Assembly (NCBI GenBank): GCA_034112085.1
Contig: JAWUWD010000135.1
Location: 1 to 33,415, forward strand
Direction: 5' to 3'
Length of the DNA: 33,415 nucleotides
From: JAWUWD01 sp034112085
GTDB taxonomy: Bacteria; Bacteroidota; Bacteroidia; Cytophagales; Cyclobacteriaceae
Under the pieces are notes generated by a model. That model was not told the DNA's origin and searched no databases. It saw only the letters and a program-made list of their open reading frames with translations. Numbering within the stretch: position 1 is the first letter of the stretch; each line of letters begins with the position of its first letter. Both the position numbers and the translations under genes were made by a program. Below, piece by piece: positions 15,803-23,892 of the stretch.

Positions 15803-18800
15803 ATGAAAAAATACATCGTTTCGTTAGTTTTGGTTTTGGTGGTTGGTCATCTTTTTGCTCAAGCAGTTTATATAACTACGGGAGTAAATGGTAACTGGAA
15901 TAATACTTTAACATGGGACGGTAGTCTAGGAACTCCTGATGGAGATGCAGATGGATTACCTGATTCTGATGATGATGTCTATATTTTACATGCCACGACA
16001 GTTAATGTAACTGCAAATGTTCTCAATTTGCATGTGGCAGATATTAGTGGGATTTTATTGAAAAGTGGGTTTGGTTCCAGAGTTATTAATGTTTCAGGTT
16101 TTTTATCTGGTGATGATGGGGCAGGTGGGCCATTAAGCCCTACTTTAAATGTGTTTAATTCTACGGCTTTTTCTCTAGTTTTATCAGGAAGTGGTACAGT
16201 TATTTCCGACTGGTCTACTACCTCCCCTATAGAAAATCTTAGCCTTACTGGAACTGGAGCTGTAACTATTGCATCAGATATTGCCATTGGTGGAGGTACT
16301 TTCTCAATAAGTGGCCCAGCTTCGGTTAATATTAACGGGGATTTGGAAAATGATGGAACACACACTGTAAGTGTTCCTGTTGTGTTTAATAAAGGAAGTG
16401 TACAAGTTATTAGCGGTACAGCACCAATAAGTTTTGGTAGTACTGCAACATTTAATAATGCGATGGATTTTAATACCAACGCTACTTTTTCATCTACTGT
16501 TACTGCCGGGGGTAATGCGCTTTCTTTTGCTGGAGACTTTATTAATAATGGAACATTTAATAGTACAGGAACAATTACTTTCGATGGTAGCTCAACTCAG
16601 AGTATAGCAGGGTCCTCTTCCACAAGTTTTGAAAACTTAACCATAAGTAATACAACAGGGACAGTTACTATAGGAGGAGGCGGAAGTAGTATTGAGGGAA
16701 CGCTAAGTGTAGCTAATGGAGGGACTTTAGCCACTGGGGGAGTACTTACCTTGGTGTCAAATGCTTCTGGGACAGCCAGTGTCTCAGACCTGACCGGTGC
16801 TTTGGTAACAGGTAATGTTGTATATCAACGCTATTTTGACGGAAGTCTTGATGTTTGGAGGAATTTTGGTATTGGGGTATCAGCAGGACTAGTTACCGAC
16901 ATTACCTCTGCTGGGTATACAGTAAATGGCGGTGATTTGGGGTACTATGATGAGTCGGCAGATGATTGGGTTGCCCAATCTACTTTTGGAGCAGGTTTAT
17001 TAAACAGTAGAGGTTATTCATTATACACAAGGGCAGAAGATGGGAATGAAACCGTTAGTTTTACTGGCACACTAAATACTGGTACTCAAAATATGACAGT
17101 GACAAGACTTGGTGTTGGAGGTGATCCAGGTTGGAACTTAGTGAATAATCCTTACGCTTCTACTATTGATTTTGACTTGTTAACAAGATCAAATTTAGAT
17201 AATAACGTTGCTGTCTGGAATACAGTTAGTAATGGTTATGATTATTGGAATGGTTCAACTGGAAATTTAACTAATGGACTGATAGCTTCTGGGCAAGGAT
17301 TTTGGGTGCATTCAACAACAGGGACACCAAGTTTAACAATTAACGAAACTGATAAATCCGTTACTTCAACATCTTTCTTAAGAACTGAACCTGAACCATT
17401 AATAAATCATCTAATTGTAAAGTTAGGACAAAGCGAAAAAATGGACAAAACATTTATTCATTTTAGAGAAGACGCTTCTGATGATTATAATCCGGATCAT
17501 GATGCTATAAAACGTCTGAATGGTATTTATAATCTTTCGTCCAAAGCCACGACAGGAGAATTCCTTGCTATTAATTCAATGAGTTCTTTGAGTTCATGTT
17601 CTTCTACTATATCGATGAATATTGACAACATTAGTGAAGGTACATATGAATTGGGTTTTGAAGATGTTAATTCATTCGGAGGACTAACGATAGTATTATT
17701 TGATAATTTCTCAGATACTTCGACAGATATCTCAGAAGGCTCGATATATAGTTTTGATGTGACAAAAGATGCAGCTAGTTGGGGTGATACTCGTTTCGAA
17801 TTGCAATTTTCACAAATGACTATTAGTACAAGTCTTACTTATTCTACAACCGATAATTGTGAGTCATCGGAGGTGAATGTATCTATTGGAAATTCTCAAT
17901 TAGGACTGGAGTATAAATTATTATCTGGCAGTACCATAGTTGCTACTTCAATAGGGACTGGTAATTCTATATATTTTAATGTTGATAAATCAACTTTATT
18001 AGAAGGTATTAATGATTTTGATGTTGCTATAGAAAATACAAATGCATCTTGTACAGCAACTGAACTTCTTACAAGCGTAATTTCTGTGAATTACAATGCA
18101 ACAATATCAGTGGAAAGTGTAACAGATGGGAATGCTTGTGCTAGTTCATCAGTTGGACTGTCCGCTAAAGGTGCTCCAGAAAACGGGTTTTATAAGTGGT
18201 ATGATTCTGCTGAAGCAATAGAAGCTATTTCAGGGGAAAATGCAGCGACATATACTACAGGAGTACTTACTGCTTCTAATACATATTTTGTTGCTATAGT
18301 GAATGCCAATAATTGTGAAGGACCTAGAATGCCAGTAAATGCTGTAATTAATGAATTACCAAATTCTCCAAAAATAGCTGGAGTAACTGAGTGTAAAGGA
18401 GATATGGCAAGTTTGGTTGCTTCTGGAACGACAGATGGAAATTACAAATGGTATAATTCACTGGAATTATCTGCACCACCGATTGAAGGGGCTACAAATG
18501 GGATTTATGAAACAGAGGCTGCTGGAGATTATTATGTAAGTATTATCAATGAGTTCGGTTGTGAAAGTGATAGGGTTCATGCATCGGTTGTCATAAACCA
18601 GTTGCCAAATGTACCTGGGGTAGTTGGTGCGACTGAGTGTGAGGGGAGTATAGCGGTTTTGGTTGCCTCTGGAACAACAGACGGAAATTACAAATGGTAT
18701 AACTCTTCAGACTTATCTGCCTTACCAATTGAAGGAGTTGTAAATGGAGTTTATGAAACTGAGGTCACTGGAGACTATTATGTGAGTATAAGTAATGAAT

Positions 18801-19810
18801 TTGGTTGTGAAAGTGGTCGTGTTCTAGTGTCTTCGGTAATAAATGAATTACCAAATTCACCTCAGGTAGTTGATGCAACTGAGTGTGAAGGAAATATCGC
18901 AATTTTGGTTGCCTCTGGAACAACAGACGGGAATTACAAATGGTATAACTCACCAGAGTTATCTGCCTTACCCATTGAAGATGTTGTAAATGGAGTTTAT
19001 GAAACTATGATATCTGGAGATTATTATGTAAGTATTACGAATGAATTTGGTTGTGAAAGTGATCGTGTTCTAGTGTCATCTGTAATAAATGAATTGCCAA
19101 ATTCACCTCAGGTAGTTGGAGCAACTGAGTGTGAAGGAAATATCGCAATTTTGGTTGCCTCTGGAACAACAGACGGAAATTACAAATGGTATAACTCACC
19201 GGAGTTATCCGAATTACCAATCGAAGGTGTCGTAAATGGAATTTATGAAACTGAGCTAGCTGGAGACTATTATGTAAGTATTACAAATGAATTGGGTTGT
19301 GAAAGTGATCGTGTTATTGCATCAGTAATTATAAACGAATTGCCAATAGCTGAAATAACATCGATAGGGGATAAACTTATTTCGAATTCTGCCGATGGAA
19401 ATCAATGGTATAAAAATGATGAAATAATTCTTGGTGCCACATCAAATGAATATGAAGTTGTTGAATCAGGAAACTATACTGTAGAAGTAGAGAATGAATA
19501 TGGGTGTCGTTCTAGTTCGGAGTCTATAGTGATGACGATTACATCTACTTTGACTCAGAGTTTTGGGGATGTTAAAATGAATATATATCCTAATCCGTTA
19601 GGAGATGAATCACTGACTGTCGCATCAAGCTCATTGTCGAGCTATATCCAACTACTAATCTTCGATAGACAAGGTAAAAGAGTATTGTCAGAAGAAGTCA
19701 ATTTACGAGATGAAATCCAAGTTGACTTAAGCCAATTCAATAAAGGAATTTATTTTATCCATTTGACGGGAGAGAATGGAAATGCTGTATACAAAATTTT
19801 GAAAAAATAA
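15803..19810 (+). CDS. Giant T9SS-secreted surface protein with tandem Ig-like (CHU_C-associated) repeats
   Basis: About 1,335 residues. The start chosen is the second in-frame ATG (15803), since it gives a clean signal peptide (MKKYIVSLVLVLVVGHLFAQ); the ATG at 15791 adds MIYS. The first ~500 residues are Gly/Ser/Thr-rich beta-helix-like repeats with 'INNGTFNSTGTITFDGSSTQ', then a 'GWNLVNNPYASTIDF' domain typical of Bacteroidota cell-surface proteins. Residues about 770-1250 (window 18110-19540) are six Ig-like units with one Cys pair each, related to the 'Ig-like domain CHU_C associated' family; the central four are near-identical 82-residue copies. The last ~75 residues are a T9SS type A sorting domain ('IYPNPLGDESLTV', 'GIYFIHL', ending ILKK). 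Probably an adhesin or surface-layer protein. It is followed after one base by a small peptide gene. Confidence 0.9.
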   Translation: MKKYIVSLVLVLVVGHLFAQAVYITTGVNGNWNNTLTWDGSLGTPDGDADGLPDSDDDVYILHATTVNVTANVLNLHVADISGILLKSGFGSRVINVSGFLSGDDGAGGPLSPTLNVFNSTAFSLVLSGSGTVISDWSTTSPIENLSLTGTGAVTIASDIAIGGGTFSISGPASVNINGDLENDGTHTVSVPVVFNKGSVQVISGTAPISFGSTATFNNAMDFNTNATFSSTVTAGGNALSFAGDFINNGTFNSTGTITFDGSSTQSIAGSSSTSFENLTISNTTGTVTIGGGGSSIEGTLSVANGGTLATGGVLTLVSNASGTASVSDLTGALVTGNVVYQRYFDGSLDVWRNFGIGVSAGLVTDITSAGYTVNGGDLGYYDESADDWVAQSTFGAGLLNSRGYSLYTRAEDGNETVSFTGTLNTGTQNMTVTRLGVGGDPGWNLVNNPYASTIDFDLLTRSNLDNNVAVWNTVSNGYDYWNGSTGNLTNGLIASGQGFWVHSTTGTPSLTINETDKSVTSTSFLRTEPEPLINHLIVKLGQSEKMDKTFIHFREDASDDYNPDHDAIKRLNGIYNLSSKATTGEFLAINSMSSLSSCSSTISMNIDNISEGTYELGFEDVNSFGGLTIVLFDNFSDTSTDISEGSIYSFDVTKDAASWGDTRFELQFSQMTISTSLTYSTTDNCESSEVNVSIGNSQLGLEYKLLSGSTIVATSIGTGNSIYFNVDKSTLLEGINDFDVAIENTNASCTATELLTSVISVNYNATISVESVTDGNACASSSVGLSAKGAPENGFYKWYDSAEAIEAISGENAATYTTGVLTASNTYFVAIVNANNCEGPRMPVNAVINELPNSPKIAGVTECKGDMASLVASGTTDGNYKWYNSLELSAPPIEGATNGIYETEAAGDYYVSIINEFGCESDRVHASVVINQLPNVPGVVGATECEGSIAVLVASGTTDGNYKWYNSSDLSALPIEGVVNGVYETEVTGDYYVSISNEFGCESGRVLVSSVINELPNSPQVVDATECEGNIAILVASGTTDGNYKWYNSPELSALPIEDVVNGVYETMISGDYYVSITNEFGCESDRVLVSSVINELPNSPQVVGATECEGNIAILVASGTTDGNYKWYNSPELSELPIEGVVNGIYETELAGDYYVSITNELGCESDRVIASVIINELPIAEITSIGDKLISNSADGNQWYKNDEIILGATSNEYEVVESGNYTVEVENEYGCRSSSESIVMTITSTLTQSFGDVKMNIYPNPLGDESLTVASSSLSSYIQLLIFDRQGKRVLSEEVNLRDEIQVDLSQFNKGIYFIHLTGENGNAVYKILKK
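18347..19330 (+). repeat. Four tandem 246-bp repeats encoding Ig-like units
   Basis: Units of 82 codons start at 18347, 18593, 18839 and 19085; each opens with I-N-E/Q-L-P-N and contains 'LVASGTTDGNYKWYNS' and 'GDYYVSI.NE.GCES'. Copies 3 and 4 share long identical stretches at the DNA level, so the array expanded recently. Diverged relatives flank it on both sides. Confidence 0.93.
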
Positions 19811-19811
19811 C

Positions 19812-20009
19812 ATGAAGATTAAGTCTATATTTTTATTTAGCATACTTTTCTTTTTAATGCTCACTTTGGCTAATGCGCAGCCAGGAGGAGGTGGTATTGG
19901 AGGAGGTGGAGATCCAGATGCACCTATTTCTGGTATTGAAATCCTATTAGTAGCTGGAGGCCTTATGGGCATAAGAAAACTAGTTGGCGCTAAAAAGAAG
20001 TCTGATTAA
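19812..20009 (+). CDS. Small exported Gly-rich protein with PID-CTERM-like tail
   Basis: 65 residues. A signal peptide (about 1-22, ending ANAQ) is followed by a Gly/Pro spacer ('PGGGGIGGGGDPDAP'), then a short motif 'PISGIEILLVAGGLMGIRKL' and a basic tail (VGAKKKSD). The layout of motif, hydrophobic helix and basic end is that of a protein-sorting tail, and it resembles the Bacteroidota PID-CTERM signal (P-I-D/S-G-x..LL.AG...G.+K). From memory these tails are found on small, abundant exported peptides. The gene starts one base after the previous stop and precedes the dehydratase by 23 bases, so it is translated with a surface-glycan operon. No exosortase-like gene is in the window. Confidence 0.8.
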   Translation: MKIKSIFLFSILFFLMLTLANAQPGGGGIGGGGDPDAPISGIEILLVAGGLMGIRKLVGAKKKSD

Positions 20010-20032
20010 TAACTCCACAAAGTTAAATATCC

Positions 20033-21931
20033 ATGGTCAATTTTTTTAATAGCCTAAGAATACTTCCTAGATGGATTATTATTCTTTTGGATTTGGCTAT
20101 TGTGGCCAATGCAGCTTTTTTGGGGTATTTACTTCGCTTCAATTTCGAGTTTGGAGAAATTGATAACCATGATCCTATATTAGGGATTTCTGTTTATTTA
20201 GGATGTGCATTACTGGCTTCTTTCTTTACAAAAAGCTATGCTGGAATTATTAGATACACAGGGCTCCAAGATGGGGTAAGATTGATGTATGCGATATTGC
20301 TTACTTCATTGCTGGTTGTTTCAGTCAACCTGAGTTATTATTATAATCAAGGGTCCAATCTGATTCCTTTTTCTGTAATATTGATTACAGTTTTCACCTC
20401 TTTTTTATTCTTATTTTCTTATAGACTCGCTGTTAAGTATATCTTCTCCTTCTATGGCAATGCAATAAGAAAACGTTCTAATGTTATGATTTTTGGAGCA
20501 GGACAATCAGGATTGATTACAAAACAGGTTATTGATTCCGATACTGCTTCAAGACGTAAAGTTGTTGGTTTTCTTGAGGACAGTACAGATAAGACTGGTA
20601 AAGTACTTAATGGGACTACTATTTATGATGCCACTAAAGATATAACTCGTTTGTTTACTGAACTTGAAGTGTCTGAATTAGTGATCTCAATTATGAATCT
20701 TTCTTTAGAAAGAAAGAATGAAATTGTAGATATCTGTTTAAAGACTAGAGTAAAGGTAAGGAGTGTCCCGCCTTTAGATAAGTGGGTGAAGGGGGAGTTG
20801 AGCTTAAACCAAATTAAGGAAGTCCATATAGAGGATTTATTAGGGAGAGCTTCCATCCAATTGAGTAATGAATATGTAAACAAGCAACTGGTTGGTCAAG
20901 TGGTCTTGATCACCGGAGCGGCTGGGTCTATAGGAAGTGAGATTGTACGACAGGTTTTATCAAATCAACCGAAACGTATTCTATTATTTGATCAAGCAGA
21001 AACTCCATTGTATCATATTGATAGAGAAGTTGTATTACTAAATAGTACAGGTATTGAGGTCATATCAATATTAGGAGATATTACTAACAAAGATGTTTTA
21101 GAAGAAGTCTTCGTTAAGTATGAACCAAATACGGTATTTCATGCAGCTGCGTATAAACATGTTCCAATGGTGGAGGATAATCCATTTGAGGCCATATCAT
21201 GTAATGTGATGGGTACCAAGTTACTAGCAGACTTATCCTTAAAGTATCATGTTGATAAGTTTGTGATGATATCGACAGATAAAGCTGTCAATCCTACCAA
21301 TGTTATGGGCTGTACAAAGCGGTTAGCCGAGATGTATGTCCAGTCAATGAATGACCATCATAAGAAATCTGATATAGCGTCTACTATTTTTGTTACTACT
21401 AGATTCGGAAATGTTCTTGGATCCAATGGATCAGTAATTCCATTGTTTAAAAAACAAATTAGTGAAGGCGGTCCAATTACGGTTACTCATCCTGATATCA
21501 CACGATATTTTATGACCATTCCTGAAGCTTGTCAGCTAGTATTGGAAGCAGGAGCAATGGGAAGAGGTGGAGAGATTTTCATTTTTGACATGGGTCAGTC
21601 TATTAAAATCGTTGATTTGGCAAAAAAGATGGTGCAACTATCTGGCCTTACTATTAATAAAGATATAGAGATTATATATACTGGTCTACGCGATGGAGAG
21701 AAACTTTATGAGGAGTTACTCATAGATGGAAATAATAATTTACCTACACATCATGAAAAAATCATGATAGCTCAAGTTAGAAAAATTCCTTTCTTACAAA
21801 TTGAAAATGACATAAAATTACTTAATGGTCATTTATACAATAGGAATGAACTTGAATCTATTGCCTTTATGAAAAAGGTAGTGCCAGAATATGTAAGTAA
21901 TTCTTCAAGGTTTGAAGTGCTAGATAAATAA
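20033..21931 (+). CDS. Membrane-bound nucleotide-sugar 4,6-dehydratase (PglF/WbpM/CapD family)
   Basis: 632 residues. Four N-terminal membrane helices (about 12-140) are followed by a first Rossmann-like segment ('VMIFGAGQSG', 151-160) and the catalytic SDR domain, with NAD motif 'VLITGAAGSIGSEIV' (about 291-305). The active-site block is 'STDKAVNPTNVMGCTKR': Ser414, Met425 and Lys429. Met replaces the usual Tyr of S-x(n)-Y-x3-K, as in the WbpM/PglF/FlaA1 group. These enzymes convert UDP-GlcNAc to UDP-4-keto-6-deoxy sugars, the first step to bacillosamine- or QuiNAc-type residues. It closes the operon and no terminator is visible right behind it. Confidence 0.93.
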   Translation: MVNFFNSLRILPRWIIILLDLAIVANAAFLGYLLRFNFEFGEIDNHDPILGISVYLGCALLASFFTKSYAGIIRYTGLQDGVRLMYAILLTSLLVVSVNLSYYYNQGSNLIPFSVILITVFTSFLFLFSYRLAVKYIFSFYGNAIRKRSNVMIFGAGQSGLITKQVIDSDTASRRKVVGFLEDSTDKTGKVLNGTTIYDATKDITRLFTELEVSELVISIMNLSLERKNEIVDICLKTRVKVRSVPPLDKWVKGELSLNQIKEVHIEDLLGRASIQLSNEYVNKQLVGQVVLITGAAGSIGSEIVRQVLSNQPKRILLFDQAETPLYHIDREVVLLNSTGIEVISILGDITNKDVLEEVFVKYEPNTVFHAAAYKHVPMVEDNPFEAISCNVMGTKLLADLSLKYHVDKFVMISTDKAVNPTNVMGCTKRLAEMYVQSMNDHHKKSDIASTIFVTTRFGNVLGSNGSVIPLFKKQISEGGPITVTHPDITRYFMTIPEACQLVLEAGAMGRGGEIFIFDMGQSIKIVDLAKKMVQLSGLTINKDIEIIYTGLRDGEKLYEELLIDGNNNLPTHHEKIMIAQVRKIPFLQIENDIKLLNGHLYNRNELESIAFMKKVVPEYVSNSSRFEVLDK

Positions 21932-21961
21932 GATGCTACTATCTTCCTTTATTTGAGTTTC

Positions 21962-22045
21962 TTACTTTGTGTTTTTAATGAAGAAAAAACTTAAAGGCAA
22001 GAAATACTCAGCCTTCACATTAAGAATAAAGTAATGTTCATTCAT
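21962..22045 (-). pseudogene. C-terminal fragment of a paralogue of the DUF6089-like outer-membrane protein
   Basis: Read on the minus strand from 22045 to the TAA at 21962-21964, the frame gives 'NEHYFILNVKAEYFLPLSFF' and ends FIKNTK. It matches the last strand of the intact gene at 22788 ('NDAYFILNVKVEYFLPSSFF'), with DNA identity running on at 21990-22040. The rest of the paralogue is missing; just upstream in frame there is a stop. A remnant of a duplicated gene, not a functional ORF. Confidence 0.8.
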
Positions 22046-22095
22046 GTTAGAGGTTTGACTTTAACACAATTTGTTCTTTTAATATAATTTGAAAT

Positions 22096-22626
22096 CCACC
22101 TCGTAAAGGGTGGTCATGTCCTGTCGGCTTTGCCTGTATTTTGTAGATTTGTAGGATGAGCAATTTCAAGAAATTAAGCCATGTATTCTATCGCTATGAT
22201 TATCAGATAGTCTGGACCTAAAAATACAGGTTCAAGGTTCTGGAAGGACTAGTGATAGAGCTCTTAGAAAAAGATATAGTAATGTTGTTAGAATGGAAAA
22301 ATTGCGAGAAGAAGGAGCTAAACGTTCAGATAGATTATATTCACTTAGTTGTAAGCGTTCCCCCAAAAGTGTCTATATCAAGCCTAATGGGAGTGTTAAA
22401 AGGCAAAATGGTATAAAAAGTCAAGAGCTTCCGCAATAGAAGCAAAAGCCATACTGGGGTAGTCATTTTTGTCAAGAGGTTATTGTGTTGATACTATTGG
22501 ATTGGATGAAGATAGAATCGAAAGTACGTAAAATACCAAGAGAAACAGTAGAAATTAGAAGAACAGCAGAAGTTGGGCTTCGGCCCATTTTAGGGGCTTT
22601 TCAAGTCCATCTTCTTAGAGGGTGGA
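22096..22626 (+). mobile_element. Decayed IS200/IS605-type insertion sequence
   Basis: Bounds are set by two similar subterminal hairpins: left CCACC (22096-22100) with GGTGG (22109-22113), and right TCCATCT (22606-22612) with GGGTGGA (22620-22626). Both share TCCA..CT...AGGGTGG. Between them lies a broken tnpA. Tips outside the hairpins cannot be fixed by eye, since this family makes no target duplication. Confidence 0.8.
22156..22593 (+). pseudogene. tnpA: Broken tnpA, IS200-type Y1 (HUH) transposase
   Basis: The start 'MSNFKKLSHVFYRYDYQIVW' is unmistakably IS200 TnpA. A stop (22219-22221) replaces the Pro of 'VWTPKYRF'; the frame goes on as 'KYRFKVLEGLV' and 'ELNVQIDYIHLVVSVPPKVS' to a second stop at 22414-22416. 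After that the conserved C-terminus reappears in shifted frames: 'KPYWGSHF' (22446-22470), 'SRGYCVDTIGLDEDRIE' (from 22472), 'KYVKYQEKQ' (to a stop at 22549) and 'KLEEQQKLGFGPF' (stop 22591-22593). At least three frameshifts and three stops. The HUH motif is also lost: His-x-His reads Tyr-Ile-His (Tyr codon 22336-22338, CAT to TAT). The element cannot make active transposase. Confidence 0.93.
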
Positions 22627-22697
22627 TTCTTTAATAATTTATTGACTGATATTTAATTATCATCCGCTATGATCTCTATTATGAAAGAGAAATTGAA

Positions 22698-22733
22698 TTT
22701 TTGATTTAAATTAATTGAAAACTAAATCAAAAA
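22698..22733. terminator. AT-rich inverted repeat, probable terminator of the minus-strand gene
   Basis: A perfect 11-bp inverted repeat (TTTTTGATTTA 22698-22708 and TAAATCAAAAA 22723-22733, 14-base loop), 55 bases after the stop of the outer-membrane gene. T-runs on the 3' side on the minus strand fit termination; the weak AT stem lowers confidence. Confidence 0.5.
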
Positions 22734-22787
22734 ATGTTAGGCAATTTATCTAGGTTAAGATACTCAACGCAACTAAGAGGGAAAAAC

Positions 22788-23681
22788 CTATCTACGCCTT
22801 CTTCTTCTTTTATTTGGCTTTCTTCTTTTGTTCTTTTTACCTGAGAAGAAACTGGAGGGTAAGAAATACTCAACTTTCACGTTAAGAATAAAATAAGCAT
22901 CATTCTTTTCAGGATTGCCCCGAACACTCCCTAAGGATCGTGCAGGGAGTGGGTCTGGCAAAGCCCATGTTTTATCGGCCATCGCAGCTTCAATATTACT
23001 TGCAGAACTTTTATCGACAACAGTTGTACTCACATCATCAAGATAGTCGCTAAAAGTATATCTAAATCCACCTTCAAAAGCTAGATTGAAGAAAGGACCA
23101 GCTTTTAATTTGGCTCCTAATCCAAAAGGGATAACTGGAGTAAAATTCCCATATTTAACACCTTCAGTCTGTAATGGTCGAAGTGCAATGTTTTTACCAG
23201 CATCAGGAAGTAATTCTCCCTGATATTCTACACTAGGCACTAGTCCTTTTGGATTGTAATTAGCCAGTCCAACACCAAAAAATGCATATAGATTAAATAG
23301 ATTTCTTTGATAAAAACGTTGGCCTTTCGGGAAAAGATAAACGAGGCCTTCTATATTAACTTCATAGTTGTTTGATACAAAAGAAAGATTTCTATTAACT
23401 CTCTGAGGATCATCTGCTTCAGTATCATCACCTGCCAATTGAAACCAAGTAACTTCAGCACGTGCAGCAAACCTTTCGGTGATGAAGTATTGGAGGCCAA
23501 AATTTAGATTGAGTTTGGCATCTATATAGTCACCAGGATTACTTAGCTCACCATAGTATGAGCTAGTACCAGTTCCTACAGAAAGAATGACATTACGGTC
23601 TCTCTTTTTAGAATAGAAGCTCTGCGCAGTTAGTACGCCACAAATAAAAACGCATATAAATATTAATGATGTCTTTTTCAT
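22788..23681 (-). CDS. Outer-membrane beta-barrel protein, DUF6089-like, with Arg/Lys-rich tail
   Basis: 297 residues with signal peptide (about 1-19, ending LTAQ). Alternating beta-strand pattern throughout: 'VILSVGTGTSSYYGELSNPG', 'LNLNFGLQYFITERFAARAE' and 'FFNLAFEGGFRYTFSDYLDD', ending 'FILNVKVEYFLPSSFF'. This fits the DUF6089 family of Bacteroidota outer-membrane barrels of unknown function. Unusually, the last barrel strand is followed by a very basic tail (GKKNKRRKPNKRRRRRR) of about 17 residues. It is monocistronic. A C-terminal fragment of a paralogue lies 740 bases downstream, beyond an IS remnant. Confidence 0.85.
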   Translation of the reverse strand: MKKTSLIFICVFICGVLTAQSFYSKKRDRNVILSVGTGTSSYYGELSNPGDYIDAKLNLNFGLQYFITERFAARAEVTWFQLAGDDTEADDPQRVNRNLSFVSNNYEVNIEGLVYLFPKGQRFYQRNLFNLYAFFGVGLANYNPKGLVPSVEYQGELLPDAGKNIALRPLQTEGVKYGNFTPVIPFGLGAKLKAGPFFNLAFEGGFRYTFSDYLDDVSTTVVDKSSASNIEAAMADKTWALPDPLPARSLGSVRGNPEKNDAYFILNVKVEYFLPSSFFSGKKNKRRKPNKRRRRRR

Positions 23682-23773
23682 TCTTAAAAAATGTAATTAT
23701 AACAATTTAGGAATAATGTGCGTGAATAAAAAAAGAATAGAGACACTTATAATTGAATGGAGAAATAAAGTAG

Positions 23774-23847
23774 TGCACTCGGAAGGATTCGAACCTTCAA
23801 CCCTCGGAACCGAAATCCGATATTCTATCCAGTTGAACTACGAGTGC
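23774..23847 (-). tRNA. tRNA-Arg (anticodon TCG)
   Basis: The minus strand folds as a full cloverleaf of 74 bases: acceptor GCACTCG / CGAGTGC with discriminator A, anticodon stem TCGGA/TCCGA with loop TTTCGGT giving anticodon TCG (reads CGA), and T-loop GGTTCGAATCC. CCA is not encoded. Confidence 0.96.
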
Positions 23848-23852
23848 GTAAG

Positions 23853-23882
23853 AAAAACCCTCATGAAAGTATGAGGGTTTTA
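23853..23882 (-). terminator. Rho-independent terminator of sucC
   Basis: A perfect 10-bp stem (23855-23864 with 23871-23880, CCCTCAT core, 6-base loop) followed on the minus strand by T5. It sits between the sucC stop (23893) and the tRNA. Confidence 0.85.
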
Positions 23883-23892
23883 ATAATTTCAT

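Noticed and set aside
15979..16479. Long open minus-strand frame (166 codons) inside the Ig-repeat gene
   Set aside because: It is antisense to a well-supported gene and its residue pattern (Pro/Leu/Thr-rich, no domain) is what low-complexity GC-poor antisense frames give.
18347..19330. Tandem repeats considered as a CRISPR array
   Set aside because: Units are 246 bp, in frame and protein-coding, with no short spacers.
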